Assembly (NCBI GenBank): GCA_008015325.1
Contig: SSFI01000041.1
Location: 1-46,216, forward strand
Source of the DNA: Rheinheimera sp.
Lineage (GTDB): Bacteria > Pseudomonadota > Gammaproteobacteria > Enterobacterales > Alteromonadaceae
DNA length: 46,216 bases
Direction of reading: 5' to 3'
How positions within the stretch are numbered: the stretch's first letter is position 1; each line of letters opens with the position of its first letter. Position numbers and translations under genes: made by a program. Positions 1 to 8,927 of the stretch are shown here, piece after piece. The notes below the pieces were generated by a model. It had not been told where the DNA came from, ran no database searches, and saw nothing but the letters and a program-made list of their open reading frames with translations.

Positions 1-134
1 CGGCGATAATCGTACGACGGCGCTTCGCTTGCTCGTACCTCCCCTCGTACCTAGCCGATTCCCCCCATTCCCACCCCGCTGCTTTTATAACCAATTCTTC
101 TTAAAAACCTGAACCGCTGCTTTAAATAAACTCA

Positions 135-164
135 ATAAAGGATATTGTATACAATATCCTTTAT
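135..164. promoter_or_regulatory. 30-bp perfect palindrome, probable operator upstream of the collagenase gene
   Basis: A perfect inverted repeat with no loop, centred between 149 and 150, with core TTGTATACAA. It is 69 bp upstream of the collagenase start. The core resembles the T-GTA-TAC-A pattern bound by FadR-subfamily GntR repressors, but no such regulator is in the window, so the protein is unknown. It lacks a loop and a following T-run, which argues against a terminator. The inverted repeat is seen directly; the operator role is inferred. Confidence 0.5.
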
Positions 165-232
165 GTTAAGTTAAACCAGCCTGCGCAGGTTACACAAAAA
201 TAACGATACATAACAAAACAGGAACATCAGCA

Positions 233-2686
233 ATGAAAATTCAACCTCTGGCACTGTCGCTTTTGCTCGGCAGTGGTCTGGTCATGGCGCAGGATGTGAA
301 TTTGTCGCATCCGGGGCAGCTCGATCAGGATTTACAACAACAGCATCTGCAGCAGCGTTTAGCCCAGCAACAAGCGGCGCAGGCCGACAAACATTCACAT
401 ACGAAAGCCCTGCAGCTGGCGCCGCAACAGCCGCGGCTGATATCGCCGGCGGAATTTGAGAAAACCCAGGCGCAGATTTATGCGCAGCAGCATGGTGTGA
501 CCTTGTCGGCGAAATGGCAGACGGCCGCACAGCAAGCGTTTTTAACCGCAGACCTGCCAAGCCAATCAACCACCAAAACACAAGCCGCCGTGGACCAGGC
601 TTTCACAGATAACCAGACCAGTAACGCTTTAACCCAGGATGAACCCAGTTTGCTGGCCGCTGGCTGCAGCAGCCCGGCTGATTTACTGCCATTACAGGAC
701 CAGGCGCTGATTGACGCCATCAGCAACAGCAGCCTGACCGGTTGTTTATATAAGCTGTACAACGTGGCATATGTCGGCACTGCACATTTCAGCGACCAGA
801 AAATTTTGACCATCGCCACCGCTATTAATACCAGGCTGGCCGGTTTTGACGGCTCGGACGCCTCTGGCGCTGCAGTGCTGGAAAAGCTGGTGACTTATTT
901 GCGGGCGATGCACTGGGCACAATCCGGCAGCAACCGGGTGTTTCAGAGCGCTTACAAAACCCAGTTAGAACAGGCGCTGCGCCAGTATGTCAACGGCGCG
1001 CAATTTGTCCGTTTTGACGGCGATGTGTCGCGTAACTTTATGCTGCGCTACGAAATGCTGATTTTAATCAACAGCTCCGGCACTGAAACGCTGCAGTTTT
1101 TACCGCGTATCAGCGAAGCCATCAGCGGCTATGCCAGCAGCGTCAACCGCGCCAATAACTGGGGTATCGCCTATGAAGAAAACGGCATGACCCAGCTGCT
1201 GACGCATTATTTTAATGCGGTCAATCAGGGCTCGCAGGAGCTGCAGACTTTACTGGCGCAACAGCCGCAAATCGTCACCAGGCTGCGTGATTTTGTGATG
1301 AATGATGGCCAGTGGCTGCTCGGCCATACTCGTGAGTATCAACTGAATGATGCAGTGTCTGAACTGGGTCGGCTGCTGAAGCTCGGCGGCACTGTGGCTG
1401 ATACGGTGCGCCCGGCGCTGCAGCAGATCCTCAGCACTTACAGCTATGGCGGCCCCGGCTCGCAGGCCTGGGTTAATGCGCAGGGCATGGTCAAAGCCTA
1501 TGACAGCGCTAACTGCGCTTTGTACGGCAATGCCTGTGCTTTTAATCTGGAAAGCACCGTCTTGTCGGGCGCCCACCAGTGCAGCAATACCTTAAAACTG
1601 CGCTACCAGGGCAGTATCAGCGCCGCCAACTTAAGCCAGATCTGTAGCAAACTGGGGGCGGAAGAACAGCTGTTCCATCAGACTTTTGGCACCCAAAGCG
1701 ACCAGCCGGTGGCCAATGACCAGAACGAAGATCTGGAAATGGTGATCTTTAAATCGTCCACCGACTATCAGAACTATGCCGGTCAGTTCTTTGGTATCAA
1801 CACCAATAACGGCGGTATGTATCTTGAAGGCACGCCGTCCGATCCGGACAATCAGGCGCGTTTTATCGCCTATCAGGCGACCTGGCTGCAGCCGGCTTTT
1901 GTGGTGTGGAACTTAGAGCACGAATACATTCATTATCTGGACGGCCGGTATAACCAATGGGGCAGTTTTAACGACCAGCCGGAAAACTCAGTCTGGTGGG
2001 GCGAAGGTCTGGCTGAATACCTGTCGCAGCCAGCAACTAACGCCAATGCACTCGCCGCCGCACCACTGAAAACTTATCAGCTCAGCGAGCTGTTCCAGAC
2101 CACTTACGCCAACAGCAACACCAGCCGTACTTATCACTGGGGTTATCTGGCGGTGCGCTACATGTTTGAACGTCAGCGCGCCGAAATCAACGACCCGTTG
2201 CTACCTTCGTTACGCGCCGCCAAGTATGTGATTTCTTCAGCGCCATGCAGCTTTGACTGGGGCTGGCAGGAAAAACCAACGGCCATTGCCAACAACTGGA
2301 GCTGGCTCTATGACGACAGCAACAACGGCTCAGGCTATTGGGTCTGGACCTGTGGTCAGCAAAAAACCGCTGAACCCGAATTACCGCCACACACACCTTA
2401 TCAGGACATCCTGACCCGCTGGGGCAGCAGCTTTGATGTCGGCTTCCACCAATGGCTGGATTGTCTGGTGGCAGGCAATGGCAACTGCAGTGAGTTCCGC
2501 CCGGCGGATTTAGATAAAAACGCTAGCGTCGACCGGCGCGACATTGAGCTGTTTACCCAGCGCCTGCGCAGCAATACCAACCTGACCATGGACCTGGATT
2601 TTAACGGCGATAAAAAAGTCGATCAGCGTGATGTCAGCGCCATGAGCAAGCTTTGCGACCGCGCCCGCTGTGCGATCGCCAGCTAA
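233..2686 (+). CDS. Secreted M9-family collagenase with C-terminal dockerin-like repeats
   Basis: Zinc metalloprotease of the Vibrio/Clostridium collagenase family (MEROPS M9), expected to cut collagen or similar protein outside the cell. A signal peptide spans about residues 1-19 (cut after VMA). The N-terminal half matches the M9 activator region. The catalytic site is HEYIH at 563-567 followed by GEGLAEY at 590-596; Glu595 lies 28 residues after the second His, the spacing of the third zinc ligand in clostridial ColG. The C-terminus (about 759-812) holds two calcium-loop repeats, DLDKNASVDRRD and DFNGDKKVDQRD, the pattern of a type-I dockerin. This differs from the PKD or PPC domains usual at the end of M9 enzymes. 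A weak AGGA ribosome site precedes the ATG. The next gene encodes a cohesin-like protein, which suggests the dockerin has a local partner. Confidence 0.9.
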   Translation: MKIQPLALSLLLGSGLVMAQDVNLSHPGQLDQDLQQQHLQQRLAQQQAAQADKHSHTKALQLAPQQPRLISPAEFEKTQAQIYAQQHGVTLSAKWQTAAQQAFLTADLPSQSTTKTQAAVDQAFTDNQTSNALTQDEPSLLAAGCSSPADLLPLQDQALIDAISNSSLTGCLYKLYNVAYVGTAHFSDQKILTIATAINTRLAGFDGSDASGAAVLEKLVTYLRAMHWAQSGSNRVFQSAYKTQLEQALRQYVNGAQFVRFDGDVSRNFMLRYEMLILINSSGTETLQFLPRISEAISGYASSVNRANNWGIAYEENGMTQLLTHYFNAVNQGSQELQTLLAQQPQIVTRLRDFVMNDGQWLLGHTREYQLNDAVSELGRLLKLGGTVADTVRPALQQILSTYSYGGPGSQAWVNAQGMVKAYDSANCALYGNACAFNLESTVLSGAHQCSNTLKLRYQGSISAANLSQICSKLGAEEQLFHQTFGTQSDQPVANDQNEDLEMVIFKSSTDYQNYAGQFFGINTNNGGMYLEGTPSDPDNQARFIAYQATWLQPAFVVWNLEHEYIHYLDGRYNQWGSFNDQPENSVWWGEGLAEYLSQPATNANALAAAPLKTYQLSELFQTTYANSNTSRTYHWGYLAVRYMFERQRAEINDPLLPSLRAAKYVISSAPCSFDWGWQEKPTAIANNWSWLYDDSNNGSGYWVWTCGQQKTAEPELPPHTPYQDILTRWGSSFDVGFHQWLDCLVAGNGNCSEFRPADLDKNASVDRRDIELFTQRLRSNTNLTMDLDFNGDKKVDQRDVSAMSKLCDRARCAIAS

Positions 2687-2713
2687 ATTAACTAACAAAA
2701 GAGAAATAACACT

Positions 2714-3298
2714 ATGAATATATTTAAAAAAACATTAGGCGTCGCCATCCTGAGCTTAGGCTGCAGCCTGTGCAATCTGGCCCATGCCGGCGTGATCCAA
2801 ATCGACACTGACAAAACGAGCTACCAAAGCGGTGAACTCATCACTGCCACGCTCAAAGCCAATGCTTTCAGCGAGGTGTTGACTGGCTTTTTCCTGGCGC
2901 TGCAGTATCAGCCGGGCCAGCTGGTGCTGCAGGACTTCAGTTTTGGCGGCGGCTTTGATGATGGCTTCGGTTCTTATCAGTTCTCGGACCACAGTGGTGG
3001 CCGCCTGATACTGGAGGAATATGCCGACTGGGCAGCAAATCTGGCCAGGTTAGCGACACAACAACCCGCAGGTTTTGTTCTGGCCTCAGTTCGTTTCAAA
3101 GCAGCCGGCACTGGTTTATTCAGCCTGAACCTGGACCCGGTCTATCTGGGCTTGTTGACGGCCAGTGGCGACCTGCAAGCTGCCGACTGGACCGGCAGCA
3201 ACTTCAGCGTCACCGATACCGCGACAGTGCCGGCACCGGCGCCGTTGTTACTGATGTGTGTCGCACTGATGGCACTGGTGCGCCGGCGTCGGGTCTGA
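2714..3298 (+). CDS. Cohesin-like protein with PEP-CTERM-like sorting tail
   Basis: A 194-residue exported protein with a signal peptide about 1-25 (cut after AHA). The middle (about 26-165) has the alternating beta-strand pattern of cohesin-like domains common among PEP-CTERM proteins, for example a TGFFLALQYQPGQL strand and an FVLASVRFKAAGTG strand. The tail, from about residue 171, is VPAPA, a hydrophobic stretch and RRRR, a variant of the PEP-CTERM signal handled by exosortase and rhombosortase-type systems. No exosortase gene is in the window. It starts 27 bp after the collagenase stop, behind AAGAGAAA, and is probably co-transcribed. The likely role is to hold the dockerin-bearing collagenase at the envelope or in the matrix; this is inferred, as many cohesin-like PEP-CTERM proteins have no known dockerin partner. 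Confidence 0.7.
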   Translation: MNIFKKTLGVAILSLGCSLCNLAHAGVIQIDTDKTSYQSGELITATLKANAFSEVLTGFFLALQYQPGQLVLQDFSFGGGFDDGFGSYQFSDHSGGRLILEEYADWAANLARLATQQPAGFVLASVRFKAAGTGLFSLNLDPVYLGLLTASGDLQAADWTGSNFSVTDTATVPAPAPLLLMCVALMALVRRRRV

Positions 3299-3311
3299 GT
3301 ATTGCAACACG

Positions 3312-3335
3312 AGGTGCCGGCTGAGCCCGGCACCT
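3312..3335. terminator. Hairpin between convergent genes, possible bidirectional terminator
   Basis: A perfect 9-bp stem, AGGTGCCGG/CCGGCACCT, with a 6-nt loop, lies between the stop of the cohesin-like gene and the end of the opposing chemoreceptor gene, which it just touches. No long T-run follows on either strand, so intrinsic termination may be weak. Confidence 0.5.
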
Positions 3336-4965
3336 ACACCTTAAACTGCGCGACCAATGTGTTGAGACGATGCGACATCGCACTCAGCTCAATACTGGAT
3401 TCCTGGGTATGACGAGCGCCGGCTTCGGTCTGTTTCGCGACTGTGGAAATGCCACAGACACACTCGGCGACGGCACCAATTGCCTGGCTTTGCTGACGGG
3501 CAGCATCGGCTATCTGGCTATTCACAGTGCTCAGTGATTGCGCTGCACTGTTAATCTGGACCAGCGTCGTTTGGGTCCGTTCGCTGGTGGTTTTACTTTG
3601 CTCTGACGCCTGCTGGCAATGCGCCATATCCCGCACTGTGGATTCAACGCCCTGATGCAACCGGGTAATAATCTGTTTGATGTCCAGTGTGGATTGTTGC
3701 GTCCGTTGTGCCAGTTTCCGCACTTCGTCTGCAACAACAGCAAAACCACGCCCTTGCTCACCGGCGCGCGCCGCCTCAATCGCGGCATTCAGTGCTAATA
3801 AATTGGTCTGTTCAGCAATTTGATTGATGACCTCCAGCACTACGCCAATTTCAGTCGACGACTGTTGTAATTCCTGAACTGACGATTGCGCCGATGCAAT
3901 ATTGGCGGCGATGTGCGCAACCGCATCTAATGTTTGCTGCAAATCCATCAGTCCCTGCCGTGTCAGCTGGGAAGACTGGTCCGCCGTATCCAGCGCCTGC
4001 TCTGCCTCGGCATAAATACGCTGTGCCGACAGCGTTAAATCGTTGACCGAGTTCATCACCGATTCTGTGTCATTAAATTGTTGGGTGATGCCGGTCTGGA
4101 TCTGACTGGTGACACAAGAGAGTTCCTCCGCTTGTGACGCTAACGAGCTGGTATTGTTATGGATATGCGCAAGCACAGCGCGAAAATCGCTGTTCATGCC
4201 ATTAAATGCTTTGGCCATCACCGACAATTCGTCACTGCCATAACTCTTCAGCGAAACCGTCAGGTCTTTATGCTGGGCAATATTACTGATGGTGCGCGTC
4301 AGAGCGCCTAAGGGTTTGGTGATATTTCGCGCCACAACGCCGGATAACAGCACCAACAATGCAATACATATTGAGGTTTCGATGGCGACTGTCAGCAATG
4401 CCTGGGTGAACTGTTCGTGGATATCGGCCAGATAAATTCCCGAGCCTAAAACCCAATCCCAATGCTGCAGTTTTTGCAGATAAGACACTTTTTCTTCCTG
4501 CCCGGCTGCGCCGGGTTTTGGCCACAGATAGCTGGCAAAACCCTTACCCTGTTTTGTCGCCACGTCCACAAAAGTGCGAAAGGCCTGCACCATATAGCTC
4601 TGTTCATGTGCCAGCATCGGCAAACCATCCAGCGCCGGGTTGACCGGATGCATCACCATCACGCCCGAGGTATCAAATAAAAAGAAGTAACCATGATCGC
4701 CATATCGCGATGCGGCAGCCAGCTGCCGGACCCTCTTTTGTGCGGTTTCTGCATCCTGCAGTCCAGCTGCAGCCTCGGCATCCAGTTGACTGGCAATTGC
4801 CTGTACCAAAGCCACCGCTTGTTGTTGCCGCGCTTCAGTTAAGGTGGTTTTCAGATGATAAGCAGACGTCAGCTGGATCAGGATCAGCAAGACAGCGGAA
4901 ACAGCAATAATCAGATTTAATTTGGCCGGGATACGAATAGTCGCAAGCAGACGATTCAACTTCAT
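3334..4965 (-). CDS. Methyl-accepting chemotaxis protein with sCache sensor
   Basis: Inner-membrane chemoreceptor, 543 residues from the chosen start. The start at 4965 (MKLNRLL) is preferred because AAGGTG lies about 10 nt upstream; the frame is open 20 codons further but without a ribosome site. Order: TM1 about 10-30; a single-Cache periplasmic domain about 35-185 with the [17 protein letters not shown] and [13 protein letters not shown] patterns typical of sCache_2; TM2 about 186-208; HAMP; then the cytoplasmic signalling domain with the conserved tip [19 protein letters not shown]. sCache_2 receptors often bind small carboxylates, but no ligand can be assigned here. No che genes are adjacent, so it works with a chemotaxis array encoded elsewhere. 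Confidence 0.93.
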   Translation of the reverse strand: MKLNRLLATIRIPAKLNLIIAVSAVLLILIQLTSAYHLKTTLTEARQQQAVALVQAIASQLDAEAAAGLQDAETAQKRVRQLAAASRYGDHGYFFLFDTSGVMVMHPVNPALDGLPMLAHEQSYMVQAFRTFVDVATKQGKGFASYLWPKPGAAGQEEKVSYLQKLQHWDWVLGSGIYLADIHEQFTQALLTVAIETSICIALLVLLSGVVARNITKPLGALTRTISNIAQHKDLTVSLKSYGSDELSVMAKAFNGMNSDFRAVLAHIHNNTSSLASQAEELSCVTSQIQTGITQQFNDTESVMNSVNDLTLSAQRIYAEAEQALDTADQSSQLTRQGLMDLQQTLDAVAHIAANIASAQSSVQELQQSSTEIGVVLEVINQIAEQTNLLALNAAIEAARAGEQGRGFAVVADEVRKLAQRTQQSTLDIKQIITRLHQGVESTVRDMAHCQQASEQSKTTSERTQTTLVQINSAAQSLSTVNSQIADAARQQSQAIGAVAECVCGISTVAKQTEAGARHTQESSIELSAMSHRLNTLVAQFKV

Positions 4966-5177
4966 CAACAACACCTTTGGCGGAAACACTGAATTGACTG
5001 CTGTATGCGCGAAGTTTTTTTGCAAGCAGTGGCTAAGTTGCGGAACTGTATCGTTTAAGCCGAAGGTGTGGCAATACCACTTTAGTAATAGGGGTATTGC
5101 ATCTCAGCTGACGTTATGGGATTGACGACAAAGGCAATAATCCGCGGCAACTTTTGAGACAGAGTATCAGCTGCGGA

Positions 5178-5810
5178 TCACAAACTCTGCCCCAGACTCT
5201 GTGCTGACCACTCCCGGCGCTTGTCATCGTCCGGATTGTTTTTGCTCAGCTCATTTTCACGCACCAGCTGCTGCAGTTGTTTTTCCAGCGCGGTGATTTG
5301 CTGGTCGATCTGGCGGATAGCATTCCCCAGATTCTGGTCATTGCCACCTTTATGCATCTGATCCGCCAGCGCTTTGCGTTTTAATTCCAGCTCGGCAATC
5401 TTCTCTTTTAACCGGTCCATCTCTTTTTTGTTGAGCCCGAGCCGGTTCGCCAGTAGCTGCTCCATCAGGCCATCGAGGAATTTTTGCGCCTGTTCACTGT
5501 TGGGTTCGCTGTTTGACTCATCGCCTGCGTTTTTGCCGGAAGACCCGCGGGTCTGGCTGCTGCCGCCGACAGCCGGGCTATCCTGCCCCGGCAGCGCGAC
5601 GCCGGTTTCTGCCTGCTCCGATGCGGCCGGAGCGCTTTTCAGCTGCTGTTGCAAAGTTTGCGATTGTTGCATGGCAGCGGCAAATTCACTGGCAAGCTCG
5701 TTGCCATTTTCTGCCTGGTCGCCGGCAGATTGTTGCAGTGCGCTGAGATGACCGGAAACACCGGGGGTAGACGGCCACAGCATAGCTGCGGCCTGGAGTT
5801 GCAGTGACAT
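5178..5810 (-). CDS. Hypothetical coiled-coil protein
   Basis: A 210-residue protein not assigned to a family. It has no signal peptide or membrane segment. Residues about 30-110 are low in complexity and rich in Gln, Ala, Ser and Gly. Residues about 110-195 form a charged heptad-like coiled coil (KKEMDRLKEKIAELELK; IRQIDQQITALEKQLQQL). This resembles small FlxA-like coiled-coil proteins only in general character. It sits between two chemoreceptor genes on the same strand, 63 bp after the upstream one, so it may be read from the same transcript. Its Shine-Dalgarno GGAG is inside a 12-bp hairpin stem, described separately, which suggests controlled translation. Confidence 0.65.
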   Translation of the reverse strand: MSLQLQAAAMLWPSTPGVSGHLSALQQSAGDQAENGNELASEFAAAMQQSQTLQQQLKSAPAASEQAETGVALPGQDSPAVGGSSQTRGSSGKNAGDESNSEPNSEQAQKFLDGLMEQLLANRLGLNKKEMDRLKEKIAELELKRKALADQMHKGGNDQNLGNAIRQIDQQITALEKQLQQLVRENELSKNNPDDDKRREWSAQSLGQSL

Positions 5811-5814
5811 GTTG

Positions 5815-5847
5815 CTCCGTCTCAGGTAAATAGTGCCTGAGACGGAG
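5815..5847 (-). promoter_or_regulatory. Hairpin that occludes the ribosome binding site of the coiled-coil gene
   Basis: A perfect 12-bp inverted repeat (CTCCGTCTCAGG / CCTGAGACGGAG) with a 9-nt loop. In the minus-strand transcript the 3' arm carries the GGAG Shine-Dalgarno, five bases before the ATG at 5810. There is no T-run, so it is not a standard terminator. Ribosome-site masking is inferred from position. Confidence 0.55.
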
Positions 5848-5873
5848 TTTGCAAAAGCTATACCGACAACGCT

Positions 5874-7988
5874 TTAGTTACGTAAGCGACTCAGCTGGCC
5901 GTTGATATCGTCGGTGATATTACCGATCTGCCGGCTGATCTGCAGATTTTCGCCGGATAACTGCTCCAGCTGCCGCGTCGCATCGTCAATCGCCGTGATA
6001 TTACGGTTAATCTCTTCACTGACCTGATTTTGTTGTTCGGCCGCCGCTGCGACCTGAAAGGCGTTGTCAGCAATGGCCGAAATGCCGCTGGTTGCTGCCG
6101 ACAGCTGGCTGTACGAGGTCTCCGCTTCCTGCAGCGTGGTGCTGACTTTATTGGTATTAGCGGTGATTTGGCTGACAGTGCCCGCCACTTGTTGCTGCAA
6201 ATCGTGAATGAGCTTTTTAATCTCATCGGTCGAGCTGTGCGTGCGCGCGGCTAAAGACCGCACCTCGTCCGCGACCACAGCAAAACCACGGCCCTGCTCG
6301 CCGGCCCGCGCCGCTTCGATGGCTGCATTCAGTGCCAGCAAATTGGTTTGCTCGGCAATGGCCTGGATCACTTCGATAATGCCATTGATTTGCTGGCTAC
6401 TCTGCGACACTGACTGCACCGCCTGGCGGGTTTGTTCAAACTCAGCTGCGACGGCTTCAAAGGCTGAAACTGTGGTACGGAACAGCTGGTTGGCCTGCTG
6501 CAGCGCCTGCAAACTGGACTGCGCGCCTTCAGCGGTGCGGCTCGCCAGATTGGCCACTTCATGGGCGGTGGCGGTCATTTCGTGCATGGCAGACGCCACA
6601 CTTTGTACTTCGGCCGCCTGCAGGTGAGTAGCATTGTTGGTCTGGTCGCCAATGCTCACCAGCTGTGCCGATTGCGCCTGCAGCGCAACTGAAGATTGCT
6701 TCAGCGCACTAATCATCTGCCGGAGTTTGGCGGTAAATGCATTAAACCCCTCCGCCATTAGCCGCAGTTCCAGCGCTTTGTCGCTTTGCAGCTGCCGGGT
6801 CAGGTCACCTTCAGCACCCGCCAGTTCCTGCATCAGCTGGCCCATCTGCATCACAGGTGCCACCGCGCGTTTTAACCAAAGCGCGACGACCAGCACACCG
6901 GCAAACAGTAATGCCAGCCCTAACATCAGCATGCGGCCTGAGGTGACATCCGCGGCGTCATTTAGCTGCTGCTCCAGTTGCCGGGCGGCTGCCAGCGCGA
7001 CAGAACGCGGCACTGCCACCACCACCTGCCAGTCGGCACTGGCGGCATCAACCCGTAACGGCCGGCTGACTACCAGGTCGTCCTGATAAACCGCCAGCGT
7101 GCCTTTATACTGCTGCAGATGCTGATGCAGGCCTTTGTCTAAATCCGGCAAGGCTTTACCCAGATCTTTGACCAGCACATTACTGGCCAGCACCAGACCA
7201 TATTTACTCAGCAAATAAAGTTTGACCTGACCGCCATACAGCTGCGCCGCCTGCCGTTCTACCAACTGCTGCAGCACCGGCAGGTTCATGTCCACCCCGG
7301 CCACGCCGCGGAAAGTGCCGCCGGTCACCACCGGATAGACCAGCGAGGTCAGCAGCACCGAATTACCGGGCGCTATTTCCCACAAATAGGGTTCCATCAG
7401 ACAAGGCTTCAGGCTATCGCGGCTGCACAAATACCATTCCGCTTCACGCACGCCATATTGATTGCGGGTTTCGACATATTTTACCGCCGGGTCCGGCACC
7501 TGCACGAATTTGATGTCCTGACCGTCGCGCACCCAATAAATTTCCATAGTGCCTTGTTTTGAGCTGTGCTCGACAGTGCCGTCATACTGGCTGTCCAGCT
7601 GGTCATAACCATTGGCTTCAAACTGGGCATATAGCGCACTGATCGCTTCGTTGCTGCGCAGCAACACACCGGCCTGCTGCTGCACCCGTTCCCGGCTGTA
7701 CGGTGTATCGCCACTGCCATGCGCCGTGCTGCTGAGCAAAGCCGCCATCGAGCGGGCCAAATCAAAATTGCGGTTAATCAGCGCCGAAGTTTCTTCAGCG
7801 ATACCGCCGGCGGCATCGTTCAGTGTCGCTTCGGCCTGTTGTTGTAACGACTGGTTCAGCAGCCGGATCGCGGCTTCGTTATTGGCTTTACTGGAAAACC
7901 AGCCAAGACCGGTCAGCAAAGACACCACCAGCGTGATCAGCACCGCCATACCGGCGCTTAACTTAAAACGTAAAGAATCAATTTGCAT
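5874..7988 (-). CDS. Methyl-accepting chemotaxis protein with dCache sensor
   Basis: Inner-membrane chemoreceptor of 704 residues. TM1 is at about 11-31, followed by a large periplasmic region about 40-345 with the double-Cache layout ([17 protein letters not shown] and [19 protein letters not shown] are typical of dCache_1), TM2 about 352-372, HAMP, then a long signalling domain with tip [19 protein letters not shown]. The start is well supported by GAGG six bases upstream. dCache_1 receptors mostly bind amino acids, amines or other small polar molecules; the ligand here is unknown. It follows the putative porin gene by 27 bp on the same strand, so the two may share a transcript. Confidence 0.93.
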   Translation of the reverse strand: MQIDSLRFKLSAGMAVLITLVVSLLTGLGWFSSKANNEAAIRLLNQSLQQQAEATLNDAAGGIAEETSALINRNFDLARSMAALLSSTAHGSGDTPYSRERVQQQAGVLLRSNEAISALYAQFEANGYDQLDSQYDGTVEHSSKQGTMEIYWVRDGQDIKFVQVPDPAVKYVETRNQYGVREAEWYLCSRDSLKPCLMEPYLWEIAPGNSVLLTSLVYPVVTGGTFRGVAGVDMNLPVLQQLVERQAAQLYGGQVKLYLLSKYGLVLASNVLVKDLGKALPDLDKGLHQHLQQYKGTLAVYQDDLVVSRPLRVDAASADWQVVVAVPRSVALAAARQLEQQLNDAADVTSGRMLMLGLALLFAGVLVVALWLKRAVAPVMQMGQLMQELAGAEGDLTRQLQSDKALELRLMAEGFNAFTAKLRQMISALKQSSVALQAQSAQLVSIGDQTNNATHLQAAEVQSVASAMHEMTATAHEVANLASRTAEGAQSSLQALQQANQLFRTTVSAFEAVAAEFEQTRQAVQSVSQSSQQINGIIEVIQAIAEQTNLLALNAAIEAARAGEQGRGFAVVADEVRSLAARTHSSTDEIKKLIHDLQQQVAGTVSQITANTNKVSTTLQEAETSYSQLSAATSGISAIADNAFQVAAAAEQQNQVSEEINRNITAIDDATRQLEQLSGENLQISRQIGNITDDINGQLSRLRN

Positions 7989-8015
7989 ACAGGACCTCGA
8001 ATATGACCACCGCTT

Positions 8016-8723
8016 TTACCACGGAAAGGTTTTACTGACACTGAGCGACAGCCGGGCATCGCCGAGCACCGGCAACTCCAGATCAGTATCGTCAAAGGCC
8101 AAAATCCAGTTGAGGCCAAAGGCCGCTTGCTGGTAACCAAGCCGCCAGTGATGATAGGTACCGTCATTGTCGCGCATAAATTTGTCAGTTTGAGTGGAGG
8201 TCGAGCGGTCGACCTGCAACAGCAATTCGCCCGGCCCAAGCGGGATGGCATGATTGAGCGCGACGATATAATGACCACCGCCGGCACCGAAATAATCCGA
8301 GGCATACCAATAAGATAATCTGGTTTTGCGGTATGAGACCTTGAGATAGGCTTCCGGGAAATTAAAACCGCGGCTTTGCGGGCCGTCGGAGCCATGGTAG
8401 GTGTATTGTGCAATCCCGGCATCCAGCAGCCAGTCGGCATTCAGCTGCCACCAGTGCCCGACGGTCGCATCAAACTCCAGACTGGTGCCGGGCGCAAATT
8501 TAACATTGGACGCCCAAAGCCCGGCATAAAAACCGCTGCCATTGTTCCAATCCAGGCTCGGTTGCAATGCCGGATCATGGTCGGTCAGGGTGATACCATT
8601 AAACAGATAATTACTGGTCAGGGTTACTGTGGAGCTGAGTTCCGCCTGCGACACAGCAGGCATCAGCGATAAAGCGGCAAGTACAAAGGCAACGCATTGC
8701 TTTGGAGATCTGGATTTAGCCAT
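8016..8723 (-). CDS. TorF-family putative porin
   Basis: A 235-residue outer-membrane protein of the TIGR02001/Gcw_chp family. The signal peptide ends around SQAE (residues about 1-28). The mature part begins STVTLTSNYLFNGITLTDHDPALQPSLDW, the standard family opening, followed by alternating amphipathic strands, and ends in an aromatic residue (KTFPW), as expected for a beta-barrel handled by the Bam complex. The family has no firmly established substrate. It lies directly upstream of the dCache chemoreceptor on the same strand. The leader on the minus strand contains three inverted repeats. Confidence 0.85.
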   Translation of the reverse strand: MAKSRSPKQCVAFVLAALSLMPAVSQAELSSTVTLTSNYLFNGITLTDHDPALQPSLDWNNGSGFYAGLWASNVKFAPGTSLEFDATVGHWWQLNADWLLDAGIAQYTYHGSDGPQSRGFNFPEAYLKVSYRKTRLSYWYASDYFGAGGGHYIVALNHAIPLGPGELLLQVDRSTSTQTDKFMRDNDGTYHHWRLGYQQAAFGLNWILAFDDTDLELPVLGDARLSLSVSKTFPW

Positions 8724-8927
8724 AACATCATCTCTTCATCGGCTATGGCGGGTATTCAGGCGCCTTCGCCAGTGGGGCCGTCCGGGGCAAACAGGTGTTT
8801 TCAGGTCCGGCAAACACCGACACAAAGCAGACAATGTATTGAGTTATAGCAGGATTTTGCGCCCATGCCGGTGCAGTGGGCGCTGAAATAAAACTATGGA
8901 AAGACTTGCAGTTGCGCCGTTTTCTGC
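8724..8927 (-). other. 204-bp leader with three inverted repeats
   Basis: Non-coding gap before the TorF-type gene. On the minus strand it holds GCGCCCA/TGGGCGC (8859-8883, 11-nt loop), GGTGTTT/AAACACC (8794-8818, 11-nt loop) and GGCG-AAGG-CGCC (8759-8770). A TGTTTGCC...GGAC element occurs twice. None is followed by a T-run, so they do not look like terminators. A structured RNA leader is possible, but I could not match it to a known riboswitch class. Confidence 0.3.

Noticed and set aside
32-52. Direct repeat CTCGTACCT (32-40 and 44-52) at the left edge
   Set aside because: Only two short copies at the edge; too little context to interpret.
8724-8927. c-di-GMP-I riboswitch
   Set aside because: Fragments such as GGCAAAC and ACAAAGC are present on the plus strand, but the conserved second half (GGUAG...GGGUUACC) is missing and the gene lies on the other strand.
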